NCBI GenBank assembly: GCA_902762615.1
Contig: CACWOX010000004.1
Location: forward strand, 1 to 64,000
Reading direction: 5' to 3'
DNA from: an uncultured Ruminococcus sp.
Lineage (GTDB): Bacteria; Bacillota; Clostridia; Oscillospirales; Acutalibacteraceae
Length of the DNA stretch: 64,000 nucleotides
This document shows positions 17,601 through 25,615 of this stretch, piece by piece. Positions within the stretch are counted from its first letter, which is position 1. Each line of letters opens with the position of its first letter. Under the pieces are notes generated by a model that saw nothing but the letters and a program-made list of their open reading frames with translations, made no database searches and had not been told where the DNA came from. Made by a program: the position numbers and the translations under genes.

Positions 17601-18009
17601 CAGAAATAAACTGCTTGTGTTCAAACTCCGCTTCATTGCGCACAATGGTTTCAACACGGCGGCAGGTACCGCATTCATAATACGTCTTGAAAACATTGAT
17701 ATGCAATGGGTAAACATCGCAGTCGGCGAGGAATGAAGCATAATCTATCTCGGAAAAATAGCGCTTGTAGAGCGCGCCGACCCAGTCCATGAGAGGAGCG
17801 TATGCGCCCTGCATCATACCCGGCTTGAATTCGTGATAGAGCGTCTGAACGGCTTTTTCATTGTCATTTGAAGCCACAAGAACATCTTCAAATTTAATGG
17901 TAAAAGTATTGCTGTATTTAATGAAAAGCAGCTTGCCGTTTTTATCGTAGGCATCGTTCATCAAAGATGCAACTAAGCTGTTAACGTCTTTTTTTGAAGT
18001 AGCTTCCAT
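14620..18009 (-). CDS. Large diguanylate cyclase: AAA-like remnant, TPR repeats, GAF and GGDEF domains
   Basis: A 1129-residue signalling protein predicted to make cyclic di-GMP. The C-terminal catalytic loop is intact (GGDEF at 1018-1022), as is the metal/substrate region LYIDLDNFKFYNDTFGHDIGD. No RxxD inhibitory site is visible just upstream. A GAF-like sensor domain lies at about 765-905. Residues 230-720 are helical with TPR-like spacing. The first 200 residues resemble the AAA/STAND ATPases of sensor cyclases: a Walker-B-like VPLLMIFDNLQYCEKSLLEFL is at about 147-168. However, there is no P-loop before it, so nucleotide binding is probably lost. No membrane segments or signal peptide are evident, so it is likely cytoplasmic. 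It has its own promoter and is separate from the recN operon. Confidence 0.85.
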   Translation of the reverse strand: MEATSKKDVNSLVASLMNDAYDKNGKLLFIKYSNTFTIKFEDVLVASNDNEKAVQTLYHEFKPGMMQGAYAPLMDWVGALYKRYFSEIDYASFLADCDVYPLHINVFKTYYECGTCRRVETIVRNEAEFEHKQFISDIIKIFNTIADVVPLLMIFDNLQYCEKSLLEFLEKLTHTSTEKHFSVLADFNEKYEVDEYIQDMWDVFSRRIETKNMMLYWEFDSMIVSDNRHIPFVPDKAFFAVYLIMLNNMINTLCLDQALMYFEVIRAKLESGDMFVTAKERYIFYNIYGNALFLHADYDEAIEMSEIMRGVYITNKDLHEINYEYNFNELACLANIYKRNEAKAMDYVLECKRIAYGSGDGFLMFQADLLRYKAMMRGWNMDYLVSAFGVSYEIDNDFLSLARKYEYLNNLAYVVAFGYGNDQTFYRDSLNYCESREHVVTSTNIAKELKNDFLLLLMWEKHIRFTIRYGYFNVADYYYKCQLKIFEQSDDMREAGIIYNGLGYNRIIMGHYNYASDFFNSAIDVWYKLGFADEIGMTLYNMAINEILMDEYSVAIEMITTTIRIMKYLDQINLEYCNMSKLYGMLVYCNYKLHIEYNAQFYLNKMEYILHHLLFSEETPDYTSWDNELFLFYISKGLLLKKSDPEEAQRFFDKAKYHMERADDLYFFVYMIFAIEQSAFYKEKGDMDNFKKVLNKCIDHFKKHGCNEKADRLFAILNNKNVATKKIGSGLKKVTSFQLIELARRVGSEMELDRQNKNIRFLSSWQRLMNSDTVENVQALYKKSVKLIKRNFNVDNIFMFSVDGDNVTSDYIDKNVEISSFRVNSIVDFFRTQQQPFVITRTEKRFYDYSKFVDNFGVNDVFSMLCIPVYDKEQLTHLFIGYIKSHDNFVHNYDLLDEDDLNILKFTFRQLIDSTRRLKARLEIQEMNAKLEKTSVTDMLTGLLNRQGFAKYLDEEFDKLAAKKRTREIPTTVLYIDLDNFKFYNDTFGHDIGDVLLVSFANLFKNIVGENGYSVRYGGDEFLVILPDADEKEGERVAQAIYNKLNESNGFEGEIKSKMGHDFEVPKNRRVNCSIGIATSQEASMAAVSEALKCADSALYVVKKSTKGNYRVYQGESREDAEKLKKKKA

Positions 18010-18055
18010 TTCAAATCATTCCTTTGCGCATTTGATTAGAACTTACATATAAATA

Positions 18056-18084
18056 ATTATATCAATTAATCGCAAAAATTTCAA
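18056..18084 (-). promoter_or_regulatory. Promoter of the GGDEF gene
   Basis: On the minus strand, TTGAAA (18084-18079) and TATAAT (18061-18056) are spaced by 17 bases, about 45 bases upstream of the ATG at 18009. Confidence 0.75.
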
Positions 18085-18147
18085 TAATTTTTTAAAAATA
18101 TTTGTTATTTTTTTAAAATAAATAGAAATAACTCTATTCCATGTCAA

Positions 18148-19827
18148 TTACGCGAAAAAACCGGCGTTATTGAGAAGCTCCTCTGCGGTACGGAGCATTG
18201 AATCTGTGATAATATCTCCGCCGTTTATCCTGGCAAGCTCCTGTTTTCTCTGTTCAAAGCTGAGAGGAGTGACTGATGTGTAGGTTCTTCCCGAGGCGAC
18301 GTTCTTTTTTATAAGCAGGTGGCTGTCTGCCTGCGCTGCCATTTGTGCAAGATGTGTAATGCATATGATCTGACGCGTACGTGAAACCTCGTGCAGTTTC
18401 ACTCCGACTTTGTGGGCAGCCCGTCCGCTGATGCCTGTGTCCACCTCGTCAAATATCATGGTGTCAATGTCGTCAATATCGGCAAGCACCGTCTTGATAG
18501 CGAGCATGATTCGGCTCAGCTCACCGCCGGAAGCGATCTTACCGATAGGCTTTGGAGGCTCGCCGGGATTGGCTGAAATAAGAAATTCCACTGTGTCGGC
18601 GCCGTGAATATTCAGATTGCAGTGCTGAATGTCTACCGCCAATCTCACCGAAGGCATATCGAGAAAAGCAAGCTCCCGTCCGACAGCCTCACAGAATTTA
18701 TCCGCGGCGGCTTTGCGAAGCGACGTCAGTTCTTCAGCGGCTTTCAGAGCGCGATGATAACATTCACGCGCCTTCTTTGTCAGTTCCGCAAGCAGCTCAT
18801 CAGAACGCTCTATGGAATCCAGTTCTGCTCTTGACCTTTCAAGAAAATCGAGTGATTCCTGCTCACCGCCGTACTTGCGGCGAATTTTGGCAAGTGTTTC
18901 AAGACGGGTTTCAATCTCGTCAAGCTCGGAAGGATTGAATTCATTATCATCGTTCATCGAGCTTAGGTCAGAGGAAATGTCCTCCAGTTCATAAACAATA
19001 CTTCTCAATCTCTCGGCAAGACCGCCGGTGCCTTCGCACACTGAAGCAATATCGCTGAGCAGTGCCGAGCATTGCTGCGTTAAGCTCATTGCGCCGTCCG
19101 ATTCCTCGGAGCCGTTAATCAGACCATATGCACCGCTTAGGGCATTGGTAATGCGTTCGGAGTTTTCAATAGCATCTCTTCGCTTTTTAAGAGAGTCGGT
19201 TTCACCGACCGCAATGTCGGCGGATTCTATTTCGTTTATCTGAAATCTCAGCATATCCGCCCTGCGGGCTTTTTCCGCGTCGTCGGTGCGCATTCTGCTC
19301 AATTCGTGAGCGGCAGCAGCATAGGCTTTGTAGATCGCGGCGTATTCGGTCAGCTTATCAGAATAGCCGCCCATGCTGTCGAGATATTTCATATGCCGGT
19401 CGATTGACATAAGCGCCTGGTTTTCATGCTGTCCGTGAATGTTTATCAGAAGCCTGCCGACAGCACGCAGGTCGGAAATACTTGCCGGACGGTCATTTAT
19501 TTTTACCGTGTTTTTGCCGTCGGAACGTATTTCCCGGCGCAGCATCAAAATGCCGCCGTTCTCATCATCAGGCTCATATCCAAGCTCGGCAAGCTCCCGA
19601 ACCGCAGCGGGGGAGATATCCTCAAATTCCGCGCTGACATATGCCCTTTCGGCACCCGTGCGAATAAGCTCACGACTGGTTCGCTGACCTAGCACGGCGT
19701 TGATCGAATCGACAAGAATTGACTTGCCTGCGCCGGTTTCGCCGGTCAGCACGTTAAATCCCTTGCTGAAATCTATCTCGGCGCGTTCTATGACAGCTAT
19801 GTTTTCAATATACAGCTTACTTAACAT
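18148..19827 (-). CDS. recN: DNA repair protein RecN
   Basis: An SMC-like ATPase of 559 residues involved in double-strand-break repair. Walker A is GETGAGKS at 29-36 in the block FNVLTGETGAGKSILVDSI. The coiled-coil arms occupy the middle. The C-terminal half has SGGELSRIMLAIK (signature) and TMIFDEVDTGISG (Walker B). It is the last gene of the housekeeping operon, following argR as in many Firmicutes. Confidence 0.96.
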   Translation of the reverse strand: MLSKLYIENIAVIERAEIDFSKGFNVLTGETGAGKSILVDSINAVLGQRTSRELIRTGAERAYVSAEFEDISPAAVRELAELGYEPDDENGGILMLRREIRSDGKNTVKINDRPASISDLRAVGRLLINIHGQHENQALMSIDRHMKYLDSMGGYSDKLTEYAAIYKAYAAAAHELSRMRTDDAEKARRADMLRFQINEIESADIAVGETDSLKKRRDAIENSERITNALSGAYGLINGSEESDGAMSLTQQCSALLSDIASVCEGTGGLAERLRSIVYELEDISSDLSSMNDDNEFNPSELDEIETRLETLAKIRRKYGGEQESLDFLERSRAELDSIERSDELLAELTKKARECYHRALKAAEELTSLRKAAADKFCEAVGRELAFLDMPSVRLAVDIQHCNLNIHGADTVEFLISANPGEPPKPIGKIASGGELSRIMLAIKTVLADIDDIDTMIFDEVDTGISGRAAHKVGVKLHEVSRTRQIICITHLAQMAAQADSHLLIKKNVASGRTYTSVTPLSFEQRKQELARINGGDIITDSMLRTAEELLNNAGFFA

Positions 19828-19866
19828 TTTTCCAGATCATCCCGTTTGTGCGTTTGTTTTTGAGGT

Positions 19867-20322
19867 TCAGGCTCCGAGAAGTATTTTCTGCATTTCGTCG
19901 GTGAGAGCCTCTGCGTCCTTATCGGTTTTGCAGAGAACGAATATGGTATCCTCTCCCGCAAGCGTGCCGACTATATTTTCCCTGCCAATGCTGTCGAATG
20001 AAGCGCAGACAGCCTGCGCCATTCCGGTCAGGCATTTTACGCAGACAATATTCTGACCGCGGGTGACAGAGGTGACATTTTCGGTGAACATTGCCAGAAA
20101 TTTCGACGTGCTTGCCGAGCCTTTAATACCGGTTTCGGCATATTTATAACCGCCTGCGCCGTCCGGCACCTTCACCAGCCTCAGAGAATTGATATCTCTT
20201 GAAATAGTCGCCTGCGTTACTTTGTAGCCGGATTCACAAAGAGTTTGCATAAGCTCCTCCTGTGTCTCCACATTCTGGGCACGAATAATCTCGAGTATCC
20301 TTTTCTGTCTGCTGTTTTTCAA
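19867..20322 (-). CDS. argR: Arginine repressor ArgR/AhrC
   Basis: A 151-residue regulator of arginine metabolism. The N-terminal winged helix has the family pattern RQKRILEII...TQEELMQTL...VTQATISRDI. The C-terminal oligomerisation/arginine domain ends with VGTLAGEDTIFVL. The TTG at 20322 gives the normal MKNSRQKR N-terminus and has AGGA 11 bases upstream; a GTG at 20331 is too close to that site. It lies between nadK and recN, with gaps of 36 and 44 bases to its neighbours. Confidence 0.93.
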   Translation of the reverse strand: MKNSRQKRILEIIRAQNVETQEELMQTLCESGYKVTQATISRDINSLRLVKVPDGAGGYKYAETGIKGSASTSKFLAMFTENVTSVTRGQNIVCVKCLTGMAQAVCASFDSIGRENIVGTLAGEDTIFVLCKTDKDAEALTDEMQKILLGA

Positions 20323-20358
20323 ACTGATCACTTTCCTGCCGCCCGAAAAGGGCAAAAA

Positions 20359-21210
20359 TTAGTGAAGCATTTTCTCGGTAAATACCCTCGAAAAGCTGTT
20401 CTGCTTAATTATGATGAATTTTGCGTTGACTTTGGAGCGTTTGATATGTATGGTATAATCCTTTTCCACCTTGAACACTCTGTCTCCATCGATCGTCATA
20501 AACAGCTCATTGTCATATATGATGGTAGGCTCAACATCAAGGTACGAATCGCTTGAAAAAATAATCGAGCGGTTGCAAAGCGAATGAGGGCATACCGGCG
20601 TAAGGATGATACTCTTGACGCTCGGGTCTACAACAGGTCCACCGGCAGAAAGGGAATAGGCAGTCGAGCCTGTGGGCGTGGAGAATATCATACCGTCGGC
20701 ACGGTACTCAAGGCATGCGTCGCTGTTGTGCATGATTTTAAAATCAATGATGTGCGACATGGCTCCGCGAGAAAGCACCACGTCATTGAGCGAAATATTG
20801 CGGTATTTGCATTTGCCGTTGTGGCAGACCGATACGTCCAGCATCATGCGGCGCTGTATCTCGTATTCCTTGGTAAAAAGCCGGGAGATAAGCTCCAGTT
20901 CGCTCATTTCAAGTCCTGCCATAAAGCCGAGCCGCCCCAGGTTCATGCCCAGAATCGGCTTGTCATAAACCGCCGCGATCGTTGCCGAACGAAGTATTGT
21001 GCCGTCTCCGCCCAGAGCAATAACCGCGTCGCATTTTTTGGTAAGCTCATGAATATTGCCGCTTGAAAAGTCGCAGCAGTCCCTGAATTTTTCCCTGTCG
21101 GAATTCAGCATGAAAACCTTAGCTCCATGCTCATGCAGGGCATTGCACAATCTCGCAGTGCTTTCATTAATGCCTTGCTTGTCGTTGTTTGGCGTAACAA
21201 GAAGATTCAT
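20359..21210 (-). CDS. nadK: NAD kinase
   Basis: A cytoplasmic enzyme of 283 residues that phosphorylates NAD to NADP. The signature GGDG is at 67-70, followed by NLGRLGFMA, the LNDVVLSRG block and the glycine-rich PTGSTAYSLSAGGPVV. Length and motif order are standard. Confidence 0.96.
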   Translation of the reverse strand: MNLLVTPNNDKQGINESTARLCNALHEHGAKVFMLNSDREKFRDCCDFSSGNIHELTKKCDAVIALGGDGTILRSATIAAVYDKPILGMNLGRLGFMAGLEMSELELISRLFTKEYEIQRRMMLDVSVCHNGKCKYRNISLNDVVLSRGAMSHIIDFKIMHNSDACLEYRADGMIFSTPTGSTAYSLSAGGPVVDPSVKSIILTPVCPHSLCNRSIIFSSDSYLDVEPTIIYDNELFMTIDGDRVFKVEKDYTIHIKRSKVNAKFIIIKQNSFSRVFTEKMLH

Positions 21211-21246
21211 GATTCATTCCCCGTCTAAAGCGGCAAGAGGAGATGA

Positions 21247-22047
21247 TCAGAGCTTGGCATGAGATTCGCTCACAAGCTGCTTCACATCGAAATCGAAAGG
21301 CAGAGCGTCATTGTCCTTTGCCGCGTATATCAGATATTCAATATTTCCTTCGGGTCCCTTGATGGGGGAGTAGTCCAGCCCGATGATCCTGAATTTGTTT
21401 TCGTGCATAAGGTCTATTATTTTCTGAATGACCTCGCAGTGTATCTCAGGTTCACGAACAACGCCCTTTTTGCCGACCTTGCCTTTGCCGGCTTCAAACT
21501 GCGGCTTGATGAGGCACATGATTTCGCCGCCGTCCCTGAGAAGCTGCCGCACAACCGGAACCACAAGCGAGAGCGATATGAAGGATACATCCACGCTGGC
21601 AAAATCCAGCTTATCCTCTATCTGCTCCGGTGTGACATAGCGTATGTTGGTACGCTCCATGTTGACAACTCTCGGATCATTGCGCAGCTTCCAGACGAGC
21701 TGACCGTATCCCACATCAACAGAATACACCTTTTTTGCTCCGTTTTGCAGCATGCAGTCGGTAAAGCCGCCGTGAGAAGCTCCCACGTCCATGCAGATTT
21801 TGTCCTGTAACTGTATGCCGAAAACCTTGACCGCTTTGTCCAGCTTCAGACCGCCGCGGCTTGCAAAAGGCAGCTTTTCTCCGCGAACTTCGATCTTCGC
21901 GTCGGAGCGTATTTGTGTACCGGGCTTGTCCTCCTTCTGATTGTTAACAAAGACAATGCCCTCCATTATCATAGCCTTTGCCTTTTCTCGGCTGTCGGCA
22001 AGTCCCGCCTCAAAAACGGCGGTGTCAAGTCTGATTTTATCGCTCAA
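21247..22047 (-). CDS. tlyA: TlyA-family rRNA 2'-O-methyltransferase
   Basis: A 266-residue protein with an N-terminal S4 RNA-binding domain (LDTAVFEAGLADSREKAKAMI...GIVFVNN) and a FtsJ-like methylase domain (MDVGASHGGFTDCML as the SAM loop, LIKPQFEAGKGKVGKKGVV later). TlyA homologues methylate 16S/23S rRNA, and some have haemolysin-like reports. The TTG start at 22047 is one base after the dxs stop and has AAAGGA upstream, so the two are coupled. A longer frame would lie inside dxs. Confidence 0.92.
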   Translation of the reverse strand: MSDKIRLDTAVFEAGLADSREKAKAMIMEGIVFVNNQKEDKPGTQIRSDAKIEVRGEKLPFASRGGLKLDKAVKVFGIQLQDKICMDVGASHGGFTDCMLQNGAKKVYSVDVGYGQLVWKLRNDPRVVNMERTNIRYVTPEQIEDKLDFASVDVSFISLSLVVPVVRQLLRDGGEIMCLIKPQFEAGKGKVGKKGVVREPEIHCEVIQKIIDLMHENKFRIIGLDYSPIKGPEGNIEYLIYAAKDNDALPFDFDVKQLVSESHAKL

Positions 22048-22048
22048 A

Positions 22049-23935
22049 TTATTCCGTCCTTTCCGCCGAATGCGGATATAGTTGCATGATTGTATCATAC
22101 ATGCCGTCGCAGTCAAGTCCCAGCTTAGACAGCGATGAATTGACCGACGCATGGGGAACGAATCTGTCGTCCACCGCGCGAATAATAAATTGACCGTGCC
22201 ATCCGCTGCCCGTTAAAAGTGCGCACAGATCTTCTCCCACGCCGCCGTGCTTGATTCCTTCCTCAAAAAAGACAATGGTTTTGTAGGAGGAAGCGGCTTT
22301 TAATGCCTCAGCGGGAATAGGCTTGACAAGTCCCAATTTAAGCATGTCGATTCTGCAGCCGTCCTGTGCGAGTCGCTCGGCAGCCTGACATAGATTGCCG
22401 AAGATGCGGCCGTAAGTCGCCGCCAATATTTCACTGCCGCTTTGTATGACATCAAAATCGTTTCCCTCGGCAGGAAAATCCTCAGGCTTGTATTTTTCAG
22501 AACCCCTCGGATAACGCACAGCAGACGCGCCGGTGTATTGATACATACTCTTATAAAGCATAGGCTTCATTTCGCTGAAATACGCGGGACAGTAAATGTG
22601 AATATTGGGTATGGTCCCAAGCATGGCCGTGTCGAAAAGTCCCTGGTGCGTTTCGCCGTCCTCACCGACAATTCCGGCGCGGTCAACGGCAAAGGTCACA
22701 TTGAGATTCTGAATGGCAACGTCATGAATCAGCTGATCGTAGCCGCGCTGCAAGAAGCTGGAATACACCGCAAAAACCGGGCGCATTCCGTTTGCAGCCA
22801 TTCCGGCGCAGAAGGTGACGGCATGACCTTCGGCGATACCGACATCGTAGAACCTTCGGCGGTAGGTGGAGGCAAACTCGCTGAGAGCGGTGCCGGATTT
22901 CATCGCGGCGGTAACGGCGCAGACCGTTTCGTCCTCAGCGGCGAATTCACACAGACTCTGCGCGAAAACATCGGAAAAAGTAGTGCTGCCGTGCTTGGGT
23001 TCGCCGGAATCTATATCGAAGCCGGAAATACCGTGGAATACCTTCGGCTTTAGCTCAGCCGGCTCATACCCCTTGCCCTTTACGGTGCATATATGAATCA
23101 GCACAGGACGGTTGTTCATGGATTTGGCTACAGTAAGCGTTCGTTCAAGCAGCTTTTCGTTGTGTCCGTCAACCGGACCAATATAGAGAAATCCCATGTC
23201 CTCAAAGATAGTGCCTCTTCGATGAAGGATCGCGCCTTTCAGCGCTTTTTTTGAGCGGAAGAGCAAGCCGTTTATTTTTACACCCACATACGGAACCTTC
23301 TGCAATGCCTTTGAAATTTTGGTCTTGACCCGGATATATCCTCTGCGTGTGCGTATTCCGGCAAGATAACGAGCCATGGAGCCGACGTTTTTTGAAATGG
23401 ACATTTTGTTGTCGTTGAGAATCACAATGACGCGCTCATGCATACGACCTAAGTTATTCAGCCCCTCATAAGCCATTCCTCCGGTAAGCGCTCCGTCTCC
23501 GATAACAGCGACAACGCAGCCGTCGTCGCCCTTGAGCTTTTTGGCTGCCGCAAGACCGCTTGCCGCCGAAATGGAAGTGCTGCTGTGTCCGGCTATCATC
23601 GGGTCGTGCACGCTTTCTGACGGCTTGGGAAATCCCGACATGCCGCCTTCGGTGCGCAAAGTGTGAAACTGTTCTCTGCGGCCGGTGAGAAGCTTGTGAG
23701 TATAGCACTGATGTCCGACGTCAAAGACAAACTGATCGTGAGGTGAATCAAAGACACGGTGCATTGCGACCGTCAGTTCTACAACGCCAAGATTGGAAGC
23801 GAGATGTCCGCCGTTCTGAGCAACCGTTTCAATAAGGCGCTCTCTGATCTCGGCGCAAAGCTGATCGATCTCTTCTCTGCTGTAATTCTTGATGTCAGCA
23901 GGAGAATTTATCGTATCCAATAAGGATTCAGACAT
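22049..23935 (-). CDS. dxs: 1-Deoxy-D-xylulose-5-phosphate synthase
   Basis: The thiamine-diphosphate enzyme that starts the MEP isoprenoid pathway, joining pyruvate and glyceraldehyde-3-phosphate. The TPP motif starts GDGALTGG at 146. The N-terminal NGGHLASNLG and the transketolase-like central domain with DRAGIVGEDGETHQG are standard. Its 628 residues are the usual length. It sits with ispA and feeds prenyl precursors. Confidence 0.97.
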   Translation of the reverse strand: MSESLLDTINSPADIKNYSREEIDQLCAEIRERLIETVAQNGGHLASNLGVVELTVAMHRVFDSPHDQFVFDVGHQCYTHKLLTGRREQFHTLRTEGGMSGFPKPSESVHDPMIAGHSSTSISAASGLAAAKKLKGDDGCVVAVIGDGALTGGMAYEGLNNLGRMHERVIVILNDNKMSISKNVGSMARYLAGIRTRRGYIRVKTKISKALQKVPYVGVKINGLLFRSKKALKGAILHRRGTIFEDMGFLYIGPVDGHNEKLLERTLTVAKSMNNRPVLIHICTVKGKGYEPAELKPKVFHGISGFDIDSGEPKHGSTTFSDVFAQSLCEFAAEDETVCAVTAAMKSGTALSEFASTYRRRFYDVGIAEGHAVTFCAGMAANGMRPVFAVYSSFLQRGYDQLIHDVAIQNLNVTFAVDRAGIVGEDGETHQGLFDTAMLGTIPNIHIYCPAYFSEMKPMLYKSMYQYTGASAVRYPRGSEKYKPEDFPAEGNDFDVIQSGSEILAATYGRIFGNLCQAAERLAQDGCRIDMLKLGLVKPIPAEALKAASSYKTIVFFEEGIKHGGVGEDLCALLTGSGWHGQFIIRAVDDRFVPHASVNSSLSKLGLDCDGMYDTIMQLYPHSAERTE

Positions 23936-23964
23936 TTATCTTTACCACCCTTACAGTGATTTAA

Positions 23965-24006
23965 ACAGGTAAACAAGTAAGTAAGCAAGTAAGCAAGTAA
24001 GCAAAT
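23965..24006. repeat. Short tandem AAGTAAGC-type repeat
   Basis: The gap between the DUF212 gene and dxs holds an imperfect tandem run of AAGTAAGC units (about four copies of the 8-mer, with AAGT variants at the left). In the direction of transcription it lies in the dxs leader, 30-70 bases before its start. Confidence 0.75.
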
Positions 24007-24014
24007 ACCAATGA

Positions 24015-24476
24015 TCATGATATCGGAACAATCAGAGGAACAAGTATGCCGGTCATCACGCCGCCGACTACCTCGATAGGAGTATGACCGAGCATTTCTT
24101 TAAGCTCCTTAAAATCGGGATCTTCGTTATCCTCGGCATGTGCTTTGGAATCTTTTCTCATCTGATTGATGATCTTTGCGTGTTCTCCCGCTTCGTGTCT
24201 GACTCCCATTGCATCATAAATGACAACGGCAGCGAGAGCCACTGCGATGGCGAAAAAAGTGGAGCCGACACCTTCCGCTCTGGCACAGGATATTACCAGA
24301 GCCGTTACGGTGGCGGAATGAGCGCTGGGCATTCCGCCGGCTCCGGAAAGACGTTCTAATTTAACTTCATGGTTAAAATAATAATTGATGATAAATTTGC
24401 ATATCTGAGCCGTCGCCCATGATGAAAGGGTGCAGACCAAAACGTAGTTTTCAAACAGTGCCCTGATTGTTTTCAT
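24015..24476 (-). CDS. Divergent PAP2-family membrane protein (DUF212, YuiD-like)
   Basis: A 153-residue membrane protein with the block GAGGMPSAHSATVTALVI, which resembles the PSAH part of PAP2 enzymes, and the downstream YDAMGVRHEAGEHAKIIN. The family lacks a proven reaction. It has a strong GGAGG site and lies between ispA and dxs, so a role in prenyl-lipid metabolism is plausible. Confidence 0.82.
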   Translation of the reverse strand: MKTIRALFENYVLVCTLSSWATAQICKFIINYYFNHEVKLERLSGAGGMPSAHSATVTALVISCARAEGVGSTFFAIAVALAAVVIYDAMGVRHEAGEHAKIINQMRKDSKAHAEDNEDPDFKELKEMLGHTPIEVVGGVMTGILVPLIVPIS

Positions 24477-24494
24477 TGACGCTTACCTCCAAGG

Positions 24495-25382
24495 TTATTT
24501 GCTCCTGCGCGAAAGCATTTCAGCAAATTCTGTCAGGAATGCGGCTTTTTCACCAAGCGGCGCAACAGCTTCGACAGCGAGAGCGGTATGTCTTGCGGCT
24601 TCCTCGCGTGCTTTCTCAAGACCGAGGAGCGAGACATATGTGGATTTGTCGTTGCCGATGTCGCTTTCCACAGGCTTGCCCAGAACCTCGGCGGTGCTGG
24701 TCACATCTAAAATGTCATCGGTTATCTGAAAAGCGATGCCGATGTTCTCCGCGTAGTTTTCCGCAATGGCTATCAGCTCATCGCTGCCGTCGGCAGCTAT
24801 AACGCCCATTACGCAGGCGGCTTTAATGATGGCGCCTGTCTTGCCGGAATCCATCACGCGCAGTTCTTCAAGACCAACGTGCTTTCCCTCGTTTTCCAGA
24901 TCAATCATCTGACCGCCCACCATTCCGGCTGCCCCGCAGGCATGGGCAAGAACGGAAGCGGCTTTCACGGTGAGGTCGGGACGAATGCTGCTGCCGGAAA
25001 GCATGGTTTCAAATGCCAGCGGCTGAAGCGCATCGCCGGCTAAAAGGGCGTTTGCCTCGCCGAATTTCACATGACAGGAGGGCTTGCCTCTGCGCAGATC
25101 ATCGTCGTCCATGCAGGGAAGATCGTCGTGAATGAGGGAATAGGTATGTATCATTTCCACGCCGCAGGCAAAAGGCACCGCGTCCTCAGGATTGCCTCCG
25201 GCAGCACGGCAGAATTCCAGCGCAAGTATCGGGCGGATTCTCTTGCCCGCATCCAGAAGGCTGTAGCGCATGGCTTCAAGCAATATTGCGTGCATAGAGC
25301 CGCAGTTTGCGGTATATCTGTCCAGCTCGGCTTCGATTTTCGGAAGCCATTCGTTCTGCCTCTCTTTTACAATTTCACTCAT
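24495..25382 (-). CDS. ispA: Polyprenyl (geranyl/farnesyl) diphosphate synthase
   Basis: A 295-residue enzyme that condenses isopentenyl diphosphate to make C10-C15 (or longer) allylic diphosphates. The first aspartate-rich motif starts at D86 (DDLPCMDDDDLRRG). The second is QITDDILDV. The insertion of two residues in the first motif is typical of bacterial FPP synthases. The ATG at 25382 has AAGGAGG upstream and follows the xseB stop by one base. It works with dxs in the same operon. Confidence 0.93.
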   Translation of the reverse strand: MSEIVKERQNEWLPKIEAELDRYTANCGSMHAILLEAMRYSLLDAGKRIRPILALEFCRAAGGNPEDAVPFACGVEMIHTYSLIHDDLPCMDDDDLRRGKPSCHVKFGEANALLAGDALQPLAFETMLSGSSIRPDLTVKAASVLAHACGAAGMVGGQMIDLENEGKHVGLEELRVMDSGKTGAIIKAACVMGVIAADGSDELIAIAENYAENIGIAFQITDDILDVTSTAEVLGKPVESDIGNDKSTYVSLLGLEKAREEAARHTALAVEAVAPLGEKAAFLTEFAEMLSRRSK

Positions 25383-25383
25383 G

Positions 25384-25614
25384 TCAGTTTTCCTCCTTGT
25401 CACTGGTTGAATAGCTTTCTTTGGAAAGCATGTTTACCTGCTGCCTTGCGTCTTTAAGCTGCTGTGTGCAGTATGCCGCAAGCTCGGCGCCTTCTTTATA
25501 CAACTCGAGAGATTTGGCAAGCTCTGCTTCTCCGTCCTCCAATAAGTTGGCGATTTCCTCGAGACGAAGCATCGCAGCTTCAAAGCTCGCGGGCTTTTTC
25601 GTTTTACTGCTCAT
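25384..25614 (-). CDS. xseB: Exodeoxyribonuclease VII small subunit
   Basis: A 76-residue helical protein with the family pattern FEAAMLRLEEIANLLEDGEAELAKSLELYKEG. It binds XseA to form the single-strand-specific exonuclease. The ATG at 25614 overlaps nothing and follows the xseA stop by one base; the upstream 12 codons of the open frame belong to xseA. Confidence 0.93.
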   Translation of the reverse strand: MSSKTKKPASFEAAMLRLEEIANLLEDGEAELAKSLELYKEGAELAAYCTQQLKDARQQVNMLSKESYSTSDKEEN

Positions 25615-25615
25615 G

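Noticed and set aside
22442..23053. Plus-strand frame within dxs
   Set aside because: It lies opposite conserved dxs motifs, and no promoter or ribosome site is evident.
23965..24006. CRISPR-like array
   Set aside because: Units are only 8 bp, contiguous and without spacers; no cas genes are nearby.
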